From the NCBI GenBank assembly GCA_902784435.1, contig CACZUR010000001.1:80144-144143 (forward strand): DNA of 64,000 nucleotides, given 5' to 3'. A program made the position numbers and the translations under genes. This DNA comes from an uncultured Bacteroidia bacterium. GTDB lineage: Bacteria > Bacteroidota > Bacteroidia > Bacteroidales > UBA932. The notes beneath the pieces are model-generated. The model was given only the letters and a program-made list of their open reading frames with translations, searched no databases and was not told the origin of the DNA. This document shows, piece after piece, positions 8,175 to 16,008 of this stretch; within the stretch, counting starts at the first letter, position 1, and each line of letters starts with the position of its first letter.

Positions 8175-9568
8175 TCTTTTCGCTTGAGAGCCACCACGTT
8201 TTCTACGTGCATGGTGTGGGGAAACATATCCACCGGCTGCACGGCCGTAATGGTGTAGTCGCGGCACAGGATGGCCAGGTCCCGGGCCTGCGAAGCCGGG
8301 TTGCAGCTCACATAGACCATGCGCTGGGGTGCGGCTTTCAGGATGACCTGGGCCACGTCCGGGTGGATGCCGGCACGGGGCGGATCCAGGATGATGACGT
8401 CGGGCCGGCCGTGCTCCCGGATAAAACTTTCGTTGAGCACGTCCTTCATGTCGCCGGCAAAGAATTCGCAGTTGGAGATGCCGTTCCGGCGGGCATTGTC
8501 CCGGGCGTCTTCGATGGCTTCCGGCACATACTCGATGCCGAAGACCCGGGCGGCCTTCCGGCTTACGAACTGGGCGATGGTGCCCGTTCCCGTGTACAAG
8601 TCGTACACCACCTCGCTGCCCGTGAGGGCCGCAAACTCCCGGGCCACGCTGTACAGGCGGTAAGCCTGGCGGGAATTGGTCTGATAGAAAGATTTGGGGC
8701 CGATCTTGAAGCTGAGCCCCTCCATTTCCTCGTAAATGGCGTCCTGCCCGGCATAGAGGACGGGGGACTGGTCTCCGATGGAGTCGTTCAGCTTCTCATT
8801 CACGATGTAGTACAGGCTGGTGATCTGCGGAAACGCCGCCACAAGGGCGTCCAGCAGGGATTTCCGCGCCTTTTCATCTTCCCGGGCAAAGCAGACGATG
8901 AGCATGACCTGCCCGCTGTCCGTGGTGCGGATGAACACATTGCGGAAAAAGCCGTGATTCTCCCGGATATTGTAGAATTCCAGGGCGTTTTCCAGGCAGA
9001 ACTGCTTGATAAACAGGCGAATGGCGTTGGAAGGATGGGCCTGCAGGTGGCATTCCCTGATATCCAGCACCTTGTCGAAGAACTTGCCCACATGGAAGCC
9101 CAGACCGGGTTCTACCAGGTCCTGGGGCTCGGTTTTGAGCAGCCAGCGCTTGTTGGATGCGCTGAATTCCAGTTTGTTACGGTAATAACGGGTGTCCAGG
9201 GAGGGGAGTGTGGGACGGATTTCCGGCACTTCCAGATGGCCGATGCGCACCAGCTGGTCCTGCACCTGCTGCCGTTTGGCCTCCAGTTGCATCTCATAGG
9301 GCAGCGGCTGCCACCGGCATCCGCCACATACGCCGAAATGCTCGCAGAAAGGCTCCAGGCGGTGCTCTGAGGGCTTCACAAGGCGTTTGATGAAGCCTTC
9401 CATGTAATTCTTCTTCTTTTTGTATACCTGGATATCCACCACATCTCCGGGAACGGCGAAGTCTACGAACACCACCATCCCGTCTACGTGTGCAAGGGCT
9501 TTGCCTTCTGCAGCAACGGATTCTATGGTTACATTCTCCAGGAGAAGGTCGATGCGTTTTCTGGACAT
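8171..9568 (-). CDS. rlmD: 23S rRNA (uracil-C5)-methyltransferase, RlmD/RumA family
   Basis: A 465-residue SAM-dependent RNA methyltransferase. An N-terminal TRAM domain (residues 1-65) precedes an iron-sulfur cluster site with cysteines in CEHFGVCGGC near residues 75-85 and a further candidate in the IRECHL segment. The C-terminal Rossmann domain has VYDLYTGTGTIAQF for SAM binding, ILDPPRAG, and the nucleophile motif YVSCNPASQARDL. This architecture fits methylation of U1939 or an equivalent uracil in 23S rRNA. RlmCD or TrmA-like specificity cannot be excluded from sequence alone. It is monocistronic and convergent with the M6 protease gene. Confidence 0.92.
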   Translation of the reverse strand: MSRKRIDLLLENVTIESVAAEGKALAHVDGMVVFVDFAVPGDVVDIQVYKKKKNYMEGFIKRLVKPSEHRLEPFCEHFGVCGGCRWQPLPYEMQLEAKRQQVQDQLVRIGHLEVPEIRPTLPSLDTRYYRNKLEFSASNKRWLLKTEPQDLVEPGLGFHVGKFFDKVLDIRECHLQAHPSNAIRLFIKQFCLENALEFYNIRENHGFFRNVFIRTTDSGQVMLIVCFAREDEKARKSLLDALVAAFPQITSLYYIVNEKLNDSIGDQSPVLYAGQDAIYEEMEGLSFKIGPKSFYQTNSRQAYRLYSVAREFAALTGSEVVYDLYTGTGTIAQFVSRKAARVFGIEYVPEAIEDARDNARRNGISNCEFFAGDMKDVLNESFIREHGRPDVIILDPPRAGIHPDVAQVILKAAPQRMVYVSCNPASQARDLAILCRDYTITAVQPVDMFPHTMHVENVVALKRKD

Positions 9569-9644
9569 ATTATAGGCTGTAGGGGAATGTTAACCGATGC
9601 GCAAGTTAACATAATATAAATTGTGTAACAAAAGGGGATTCCGG

Positions 9645-10805
9645 CTATTCCGCGCACTCCAGGGCCAGATTTTCCTTGCTCTGCACCGGATTGCTGTAAA
9701 TATGCAGCAGAATATCCTTGAGCCTGCCACGGTCCAGCGTAGGTTCTACCTGCATGAGCTGTTTGGCTATGTAGCCCTGGAAATATTCCATTTCTTCGGC
9801 TGTATAGTTGGCGGCATACTTGTCGGTTCCGTTGATGAGGTCGTACGCCATATAGTTGGTGGGCCAGAGTTTGTAGCCGCTGATGATGCGGCTGTCCATG
9901 GTGTGGCGGATTCTCTGATAGCGGTCGTTTTTGTCGCATTCCGACGCGGCCTGGATTTCCGCTTCCGTCAAAGGATCTCCGAAATACATGTGCACGCGCC
10001 CCTTGGGCTGTTTGATACCCCACATGATGCTTTGCAGGTCTTCGTCCTCGGCCTTCACATACTGGCCCGTGGTACTCTTGATGAGCATTTCGCGGGCTTT
10101 GAGGATGTCGCAGGGCTCGTATTCGTAGGAAACGCTGATGGGCACCAGGTGCAGTTCCTGGAAATTCTGCACGAAATCCTTGCTGCCGCTCATGTCCAGC
10201 ATTTTCAGGAGGCCCTGTTCGGTGGTGTCTATGCCGTCTTTGGTGCGGCCCTGCCGCTGGGCGATCCAGATGGACGACGTGCCGCTGGTAATGGTTTCGC
10301 GGATGTATTTGGACAGTACCTGCGACGACAGATACAGTTCCCGGGCCGATATGCCCCGGATGACCTTGATCATGCGGTTGCTCCGGATCAGAAGCTCTAC
10401 CGTTTTGGTTTTGAGGAGGTTATCCCCTACGCAAATCTGGGTTTCCGGCAGCCTGTTCCACTGGAGGATCACCTGCAGGAAAGCGGGATCCAGGATGATG
10501 TCCCGGTGGTTGGACATGGCCAGGAACCGGGTGTCCATTGCCTGGAGTTTCCCGATGCCCTCGTAGGTGAATTCTTTCACCGTGGTGTCGATGACCCACT
10601 GCACGGCCTTGGACATGACGATGCGTTGAAAGTCGTCTACCGTGGAAATGTTCCGGAGCACCTGCCCCAGGAATTCCTTGGGTTTGTCCGGGAAGATGAA
10701 TTTGGACACCCACGGGGTGTTGGGATGATTGGCTACGCGCGAAAGCGCAGCAGCGGCTTCTTCATCGTTGAAGGGAGCGATATCGTTGAATTCGAGAGAG
10801 TCCAT
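9645..10805 (-). CDS. Glycerol-phosphate-type acyltransferase
   Basis: A 386-residue protein of the PlsC/PlsB-like acyltransferase superfamily in a form common in Bacteroidota, likely acylating (lyso)phosphatidic acid precursors at the membrane. The first catalytic block reads SNHRDIILDP near residue 113. The spacing from His to the last Asp is five residues instead of the canonical four, although an Asp also follows directly in HRD. The second block FPEGTR is replaced by IAQRQGRTKDG near residue 205. A P-rich third block is less clear. Substrate specificity is unknown. The gene stands alone between rlmD and queA. Confidence 0.8.
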   Translation of the reverse strand: MDSLEFNDIAPFNDEEAAAALSRVANHPNTPWVSKFIFPDKPKEFLGQVLRNISTVDDFQRIVMSKAVQWVIDTTVKEFTYEGIGKLQAMDTRFLAMSNHRDIILDPAFLQVILQWNRLPETQICVGDNLLKTKTVELLIRSNRMIKVIRGISARELYLSSQVLSKYIRETITSGTSSIWIAQRQGRTKDGIDTTEQGLLKMLDMSGSKDFVQNFQELHLVPISVSYEYEPCDILKAREMLIKSTTGQYVKAEDEDLQSIMWGIKQPKGRVHMYFGDPLTEAEIQAASECDKNDRYQRIRHTMDSRIISGYKLWPTNYMAYDLINGTDKYAANYTAEEMEYFQGYIAKQLMQVEPTLDRGRLKDILLHIYSNPVQSKENLALECAE

Positions 10806-10844
10806 AATCGTCAGTTTTCAGTTATTCCACATGCAAAAATGATG

Positions 10845-12059
10845 CTACGCAAGGGGCCTTTCCAGCAGGGATGAGTCCCCGTAGCTCAGGAAACGGAAGC
10901 CGTGTTCCAGGGCATAATCGTAAATCTTTCTCCAGTCGCCGTTTACGAAGGCCGATACCAGGAGGATGAGGGTGCTTTCCGGCTGATGGAAATTGGTGAC
11001 CAGGAGATCTACCAGGCGGAAACGGAAGCCCGGGACGATGATGATGCGGGTACCCGCCACCAGGGCGTCCCGGCCGCTGCGGTCCAGATAGTCTACGAGG
11101 GCCTGCAGGGCCTCCTGCGTAGAATAGGGATATTCCCGCTCATAGGGCGCCCATTGGGGGACATCCTCCGGTACTCCCCTCTCTATGCAGCTTACGCCCA
11201 CATAATACAGGGATTCCAGGGTGCGTACCGATGTGGTTCCTACCGCTACCAGCGGCTCCTTCTTGGCCACCAGGCGCTGCAGGAGGGCTTTTGTGACCAC
11301 AAACGGTTCGCGGTGCATGGGATGTTCGGACACCAGGGACGATTTGACGGGAAGGAAGGTACCCGCACCTACGTGCAGGCACACGGTTTCGGTGTCTATG
11401 CCCTTGGCCCGGATGCGCGAAAGCACATCTTCGGTGAAATGGAGGCCCGCCGTAGGAGCCGCCACGGAGCCCCGGATGTGGGCATACAGGGTCTGGTACC
11501 TTTCCGTGTCTATCTGTTCCGATTCCCGGTTCAGATAGGGCGGAATGGGCACGGTGCCGGCCAGTTCCAGTACCCGGGAGAAGGGCTGGCCGCCCTGCCA
11601 GGCAAAGCGGACGCGGCCTGTCTGGCCCTCCCGGCTTTCCAGGGTGGCGGTCAGGTTCAGGGCTGTGATGGCGGGCGTTTCGGCGGGATTGTACAGCCGG
11701 AGGACATCCTGTTTCCACTTTTTGGCATTGCCGATCACGCATTTCCAACTGCAGTGTTCCGTGGCGGCAAAGGCCGTATTGTACTCCACCGGGTCTATGG
11801 GTTCCAGGCAGAAAATCTCTATATGGGCGCCCGTTTCCCGCTGAAAATGCAGGCGCGCGGGTACAACTTTGGTATCGTTGAACACCATGAGGGCCTTTTC
11901 CGGGAGCAGGTCCGGCAGCTGCCGGAAGATACTTTCCTCCACAATGCCGTCTTTGTAATGCAGCAGCTTGGAGGCGTCCCTTTCCGGAAGGGGATATTTC
12001 GCTATCCTGGCATCCTCCAGGCCATAATTGTAGTCTTCTATATGAATCTCAGGTATCAT
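10845..12059 (-). CDS. queA: S-adenosylmethionine:tRNA ribosyltransferase-isomerase QueA
   Basis: A 404-residue enzyme that transfers and isomerises the ribosyl part of SAM to preQ1 at the tRNA wobble base, the penultimate stage of queuosine synthesis. Family features are visible in order: the N-terminal DYNYGLEDARIAKYPLPERDASKLL block, MVFNDTKVVPARL, the internal insertion domain, GSVAAPTAGLHFTE, LHVGAGTFLPV and the C-terminal LVTNFHQPESTLILLVSAF. It has its own promoter with a perfect -33/-7 pair. No other queuosine genes are in the window. Confidence 0.96.
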   Translation of the reverse strand: MIPEIHIEDYNYGLEDARIAKYPLPERDASKLLHYKDGIVEESIFRQLPDLLPEKALMVFNDTKVVPARLHFQRETGAHIEIFCLEPIDPVEYNTAFAATEHCSWKCVIGNAKKWKQDVLRLYNPAETPAITALNLTATLESREGQTGRVRFAWQGGQPFSRVLELAGTVPIPPYLNRESEQIDTERYQTLYAHIRGSVAAPTAGLHFTEDVLSRIRAKGIDTETVCLHVGAGTFLPVKSSLVSEHPMHREPFVVTKALLQRLVAKKEPLVAVGTTSVRTLESLYYVGVSCIERGVPEDVPQWAPYEREYPYSTQEALQALVDYLDRSGRDALVAGTRIIIVPGFRFRLVDLLVTNFHQPESTLILLVSAFVNGDWRKIYDYALEHGFRFLSYGDSSLLERPLA

Positions 12060-12078
12060 CAGAATTCAATTTTCAATA

Positions 12079-12109
12079 CAAAGGTAACACTAATATCGGG
12101 AATCGTCAA
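12079..12109 (-). promoter_or_regulatory. queA promoter
   Basis: On the minus strand TTG (12107-12109) is followed by a 20-nt spacer and TACCTTTG (12079-12086). This is an exact Bacteroidota promoter. The expected transcript start is about 12074, giving a leader of about 15 nt. Confidence 0.75.
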
Positions 12110-12501
12110 TTCTCGCGGAAAAAGTAATTTCGCATTCCATGAAATTTACAAATGTGAAAACAAAACGCCGAAAGATGCACTACATTTCTAAAAAAGGCTC
12201 TCCCCCTTTGCGATTGTTTTAGCACCCTTGTTAAAATTCCATAAAAAATTTTTATAGAGCGTTTTTATAAATAACTAACTCGCTTAAACTCAGTTATATA
12301 ACTACTTTTATTGAAAGTTTTACATTGAAATAAAGGATCGCGTCGGTGATAATAAGTTTTTACAGGTCCAGGAATCGGCTAATTACAAGTAATTATATAA
12401 TTAAGAATCAGTTATTTGTTTCATTTAAACTAAAGTGCAGCTTTGCGGCCTTTTGGGCCTCTCTCTCCCCTACTTCACATTTGTATACAATGCCATCCCT
12501 C
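12110..12501. other. AT-rich intergenic region without a recognisable gene
   Basis: About 390 bases separate the divergent queA and HTH-gene promoters. The stretch is AT-rich and contains several short A/T runs, but I find no convincing reading frame, tRNA-like fold or perfect hairpin. An in-frame extension of the HTH gene back to 12346 looks non-coding and lies upstream of its promoter. Confidence 0.5.
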
Positions 12502-12532
12502 TTGCATATGCTGATAATTATGTGTATATTTG
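12502..12532 (+). promoter_or_regulatory. Promoter of the HTH regulator gene
   Basis: TTG (12502-12504), 20-nt spacer, TATATTTG (12525-12532): an exact Bacteroidota promoter. Transcription should start near 12538, which sets the start codon at 12553 and excludes earlier in-frame starts. Confidence 0.75.
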
Positions 12533-12552
12533 TGAAACTAAAGTTTAGAAAA

Positions 12553-12909
12553 ATGAATCGTCGTCTTTTGCAATTTTTGCAGGCAGAAAACATCACGCAG
12601 ACCCAGCTGGCCGACACTTTGTCCGTTGCCCGCGGCAGCGTGTCCCACATCCTGGCCGGACGCAATAAGCCGGGCTACGATTTCATCGAGAGCCTCCTCC
12701 TCCACTACCCCCAACTTAGCCTGGATTGGCTTATAACAGGTAAAGGACGTATGTATAGAGACTTAGACTCTGCTACCGAAAGTACAGATTTAGCTCAAAT
12801 GAGCCTTTTTGGCGCGCAAAATGTCCTCCCAGCCCGGGAAATCGACCGTATTTTGGTTTTCTATACGGACAATACTTACCAGGAATTCCGTGGCGCTTCT
12901 ACGGAATAA
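12553..12909 (+). CDS. XRE-type helix-turn-helix DNA-binding protein
   Basis: A 118-residue protein. Residues 1-60 form a Cro/C1-type helix-turn-helix (LLQFLQAENITQTQLADTL, then VARGSVSHILAGRNKPGYD) followed by LDWLITGKGRMYR. This pattern is frequent in small Bacteroidales regulators. The C-terminal 45 residues are variable and probably mediate dimerisation or effector contact. The start is placed by the promoter at 12502-12532. The target is unknown. The downstream DHODH-like/cinA pair has its own -7 box but could also be read from this promoter. Confidence 0.85.
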   Translation: MNRRLLQFLQAENITQTQLADTLSVARGSVSHILAGRNKPGYDFIESLLLHYPQLSLDWLITGKGRMYRDLDSATESTDLAQMSLFGAQNVLPAREIDRILVFYTDNTYQEFRGASTE

Positions 12910-12914
12910 TTTAT

Positions 12915-12922
12915 TAAATTTG
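12915..12922 (+). promoter_or_regulatory. -7 box upstream of the DHODH-like/cinA operon
   Basis: TAAATTTG matches TAnnTTTG. It lies just after the HTH gene stop and 25 nt before the ATG at 12947. The -33 element is weak. It supports the start at 12947 and not one inside the HTH gene. Confidence 0.5.
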
Positions 12923-12946
12923 CACTTGCATAACGCAACTGACAAG

Positions 12947-13624
12947 ATGTTCCGCTGGTTCAAGCCCCATATGCAAGTCCTTCAGACCGAAGCTTTCGGC
13001 CTTTCCTTTGCCAATCCCCTGGGCGCTGTTCTTCCGGGCGCGCAAATCCCCCGCAGCAGCCGTTTTCACGACCATCCGGGGTTCCTGACGCTTTCCCCGC
13101 CCCAGAACCAGGTTCTCTCCTGGACCCGCAGTCTCCAGAAAGTGAGCCGGGACCTTGTCCTGGCCATCGACCTCACTTCGGATATCGTCCGCAACTTTTC
13201 CCTGGTCTACGACTTTGCAGACCTCATTGTCATAGATCCGGACACGGACGGCGGCATTGGCGCCATCGATATTTCGGACACGCGCCTCCTCCTGGACGAA
13301 CTGGTGAGCCTGCGCCTGTGTTATGAGCGTTATACGCCTGTACTGCTGCGTCTTACGCACGGGCTCACGCAGGAAGAGCTGCAAACCCTGCTGTCGGCCT
13401 GTCAGATGGGCGGCATAGACGGTGTGGTGGTTCCTGCCGGCCGGATGCTCCGGGATGCCCGTGAAATCACGTTGGGTCGTCTCCCGGTCGTGGCCGATGC
13501 AGAAACCGCTGAACAGGCCCTTCAGGCGCTGCAGGACGGCGCCTGCCTGGTAGAGACACGGCTACGCCCCATTCAGCTGCAGAATGTGCTTAAAACCCTG
13601 GAAAAACAAGCCAAAAACAAATAA
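12947..13624 (+). CDS. Degenerate dihydroorotate dehydrogenase-like protein
   Basis: About 225 residues resembling a shortened class 2 PyrD TIM barrel. The opening FGLSFANPLGAVLPG parallels the PyrD motif FGLxFxNPVGLAAGFDK, PVLLRLTHGLTQEEL parallels PVLLKIAPDLTxEEL, and LPVVADAETAEQAL sits where the GGI/S-containing FMN-phosphate loop is expected. The catalytic Lys of the first motif, the N-x-SSPN segment and the FMN-binding Lys (here Arg in LLRL) are all missing. It is therefore probably not an active PyrD. Its stop overlaps the ATG of cinA by one base (TAATG), so the two are coupled. Confidence 0.6.
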   Translation: MFRWFKPHMQVLQTEAFGLSFANPLGAVLPGAQIPRSSRFHDHPGFLTLSPPQNQVLSWTRSLQKVSRDLVLAIDLTSDIVRNFSLVYDFADLIVIDPDTDGGIGAIDISDTRLLLDELVSLRLCYERYTPVLLRLTHGLTQEELQTLLSACQMGGIDGVVVPAGRMLRDAREITLGRLPVVADAETAEQALQALQDGACLVETRLRPIQLQNVLKTLEKQAKNK

Positions 13625-14880
13625 TGGTACAAGCTTCCATCGTCACCATCGGCGACGAAATCCTGATTGGTCAGGTGTTGGACACCAATTCCTCCCACCT
13701 GGCCCGCGCCCTGGAAGAAACGGGCATCCACGTTGCCAGGATGCTGTCCATCGGCGACAACGGCACAGAAATCGAATCCACCCTCCTGGGAGAGCTGTCC
13801 CGCTGCAGGGTAGTCATTACCACCGGCGGTCTGGGCCCCACCAAGGACGATATCACCAAGGCCGTCCTGGCCCGCATCTCCGGCAGCACGGGCTATGTGG
13901 AGCATCCCGGGCAGCTGGAGATGGTGCACAGGATCCTGCGGAACCGCGGCCTGGACGTCCTGCCCATCAACCTGGCCCAGGCACAGGTTCCCGATAAGGC
14001 AGAAGTGATTGTCAATCAGTTGGGTACAGCCCCCATCATGGTGTTCCGGGGCCTCGCGGGCGGCAGCACGCTGTATGCCCTTCCCGGGGTTCCGCACGAG
14101 GCCGTAGGGGCCATTCCGGCCATTCTGGAAGACCTGCGGGCCCACCAGGCCCTTTCGCGCATCGTACACCGCAATGTCATGGTGTACGGCATTGCCGAGA
14201 GCGCCCTTTCGGAGAAAATAGCTCCGTGGGAAGATGCTCTTCCGGCCGATATGCACCTGGCTTACCTGCCCAATACCCTCACCGGTATCCGGCTCCGCCT
14301 CTCCTCCTATGCCGGTGGCGAGGATGTAGAAGCGCGCCTGGATGCCCAGTTGGACAGTCTGGCAGCCCTGCTGGGGCCGCTGATGTATGCCCGGGAGGAT
14401 ACGGACCTGGAAAGCGCCGTGGGACGCATCCTGAAGGAAAACGGGAAAACCCTTTCCTGCGCAGAATCCTGCACCGGCGGGGAAATCGCCCACCTCATTA
14501 CCTCGGTAGCGGGATCGTCGGCCTATTTCCTGGGCTCCGTGACCTCGTATGCCGTGTCGGTGAAAGAGCAGGTGCTGGGCGTTCCCGCCCAGACCGTGGA
14601 AACGTTCGGGGTGGTGAGCAGCCAGGTGGCCGCCGCCATGGCCCAGGGGGTCCGCGCCCTCACGGGCAGCGATTATGCCGTGGCCACCACCGGCCTGGCC
14701 GGGCCTTCGGGCGATGCCTCCAATCCGGTGGGTACCGTGTGGATTGCCGCCGCCGGCCCGCAGGGAACCCGGACGGTAAAATACGTATACAAGCACGACC
14801 GGAAACGCAATATCGAGCGCTTTGCCGCCTCTGCCCTCCACTTCCTGTGGGAAATGCTGGTAGAAGACTTAATGCATTGA
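13624..14880 (+). CDS. cinA: CinA-family nicotinamide-nucleotide amidohydrolase
   Basis: A 418-residue two-domain protein. The N-terminal COG1058 domain (residues 1-170, MoaB/MogA-like fold) starts ASIVTIGDEILIGQVLDTNS and holds TTGGLGPTKDD and YALPGVPHEA. The C-terminal PncC domain (about residues 265-415) has LSCAESCTGGEIAHLIT and ATTGLAGPSGDASNPVGTV. PncC deamidates nicotinamide mononucleotide for NAD recycling, and the N-terminal domain is linked to ADP-ribose pyrophosphatase activity in characterised members. It is coupled to the preceding DHODH-like gene and ends before a perfect bidirectional terminator. Confidence 0.94.
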   Translation: MVQASIVTIGDEILIGQVLDTNSSHLARALEETGIHVARMLSIGDNGTEIESTLLGELSRCRVVITTGGLGPTKDDITKAVLARISGSTGYVEHPGQLEMVHRILRNRGLDVLPINLAQAQVPDKAEVIVNQLGTAPIMVFRGLAGGSTLYALPGVPHEAVGAIPAILEDLRAHQALSRIVHRNVMVYGIAESALSEKIAPWEDALPADMHLAYLPNTLTGIRLRLSSYAGGEDVEARLDAQLDSLAALLGPLMYAREDTDLESAVGRILKENGKTLSCAESCTGGEIAHLITSVAGSSAYFLGSVTSYAVSVKEQVLGVPAQTVETFGVVSSQVAAAMAQGVRALTGSDYAVATTGLAGPSGDASNPVGTVWIAAAGPQGTRTVKYVYKHDRKRNIERFAASALHFLWEMLVEDLMH

Positions 14881-14890
14881 TATATAATAT

Positions 14891-14931
14891 AAGAAACAAA
14901 AATGTTCTATCTAAAAACATTTTTGTTTCTT
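14891..14931. terminator. Perfect 16-bp bidirectional terminator
   Basis: AAGAAACAAAAATGTT (14891-14906) pairs perfectly with 14916-14931 across a 9-nt loop. The A/T-rich arms provide U-tracts on both strands. It lies between the convergent cinA and DUF2807-type genes and probably stops transcription from both sides. Confidence 0.8.
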
Positions 14932-14995
14932 ATCTGTTGCAGTTGTGCTATCTAACTGATAGTCAACATCTTGCGCCCATTGCGAAACAAAGGCC

Positions 14996-16003
14996 TTATT
15001 TGGCGGTAGAACCCTGCGGAGCCAGGGTAGATTTGATGATTTTCCCGATGGTGATGGCCGGCGTTCCGCTGTAATACAGGGCGCTTCCACCCACCAGGGT
15101 GGCATTCAGATTCTCTTCCACGGCAATGTCTATCCGGGCGTTTCCGGACATGTTGGCCACCAGGTTTTGGGCGCTGAACTGAGTGGCGTCCAGTTTGCAG
15201 CCTTTGTCGGCGGTGAGTTCCATCTGGGGAACGGGCATGTTGCCGCTGAGCTTGAGTACGGCCGATCCGCTGGCTTCCAGTTTCAGCTGTTCTGCCACAG
15301 TGAGGGAAGTTTCCGTATCCGAGGAACCCAGAAGCTTCAGGGCCGCGTTGGTGCAATCCCCTGTCATCAGCAGGTCTGCGTTGCCGTTACTTACCAGCGA
15401 AAGGCTGGAGGCATTGCAGCTGAGTTTCAGGTTGGCGTTGTTGTCCAGATTCACCTCGGTCTGGGTCTGGGCACTTACCTCCAGGGTGGCCTGGGCATTC
15501 TTTTTCAGGTTCAGGCTGGCCTCGGTGCACTCCAGCATGAGGCTCTTGAGCTGGGCCTTTTCCGTCATTTCCAGGCGGAAGGAAGAGCCGTTGAAACTGT
15601 CCGTGGCATATACGCTGGCGTTGTTGCTCAGCTGCAGACCGTTGAGCTGGGGCAGGTACACAATGGCGCGGAAAATGGGCTTGGGGGCATTGCGGCCCTT
15701 GAACAGTTTCTTTACGTCCTTGGGAACGGACTTTTCGTCGTAGCTGATGTACAGAGTCTTGGAACGCACGTACACCTGCACGTACGGGGCCAGCACTTTG
15801 TCTGTAGACACCTTTACGCCATAGGAGCCTTTGGTCAGGGTTACTTCAAAGTCGTCTACCACGTTCACGGTAGCGAATTCACCCACGGGGAGGGACTTCT
15901 CTTCCAGCTGGGTAGTGTAGGTGGCCACCTGCTGAGCACTGGCTACGGCACTTAAAGTAAAGATGCCGGTAACAAGCAGTAAAAGTTTAACAATGTGTTT
16001 CAT
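14996..16003 (-). CDS. DUF2807 (GIN-domain) secreted protein
   Basis: A 335-residue exported protein. After a signal peptide ending SAVASAQQ (about residue 23), the opening VGEFATVNVVDDFEVTLTKG block is typical of the head GIN domain/DUF2807 family. That family forms a right-handed beta-helix-like surface structure in Bacteroidota. The long middle part is a run of short beta repeats (LKLSCNASSLSLVSNGNADLLM and similar). It is probably surface-exposed or periplasmic with an unknown ligand. I placed the start at 16003 because only this ATG directly precedes the signal peptide. It then follows the ABC-F stop by 5 nt, as the last gene of the valS operon. Confidence 0.8.
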   Translation of the reverse strand: MKHIVKLLLLVTGIFTLSAVASAQQVATYTTQLEEKSLPVGEFATVNVVDDFEVTLTKGSYGVKVSTDKVLAPYVQVYVRSKTLYISYDEKSVPKDVKKLFKGRNAPKPIFRAIVYLPQLNGLQLSNNASVYATDSFNGSSFRLEMTEKAQLKSLMLECTEASLNLKKNAQATLEVSAQTQTEVNLDNNANLKLSCNASSLSLVSNGNADLLMTGDCTNAALKLLGSSDTETSLTVAEQLKLEASGSAVLKLSGNMPVPQMELTADKGCKLDATQFSAQNLVANMSGNARIDIAVEENLNATLVGGSALYYSGTPAITIGKIIKSTLAPQGSTAK

Positions 16004-16008
16004 ATACT

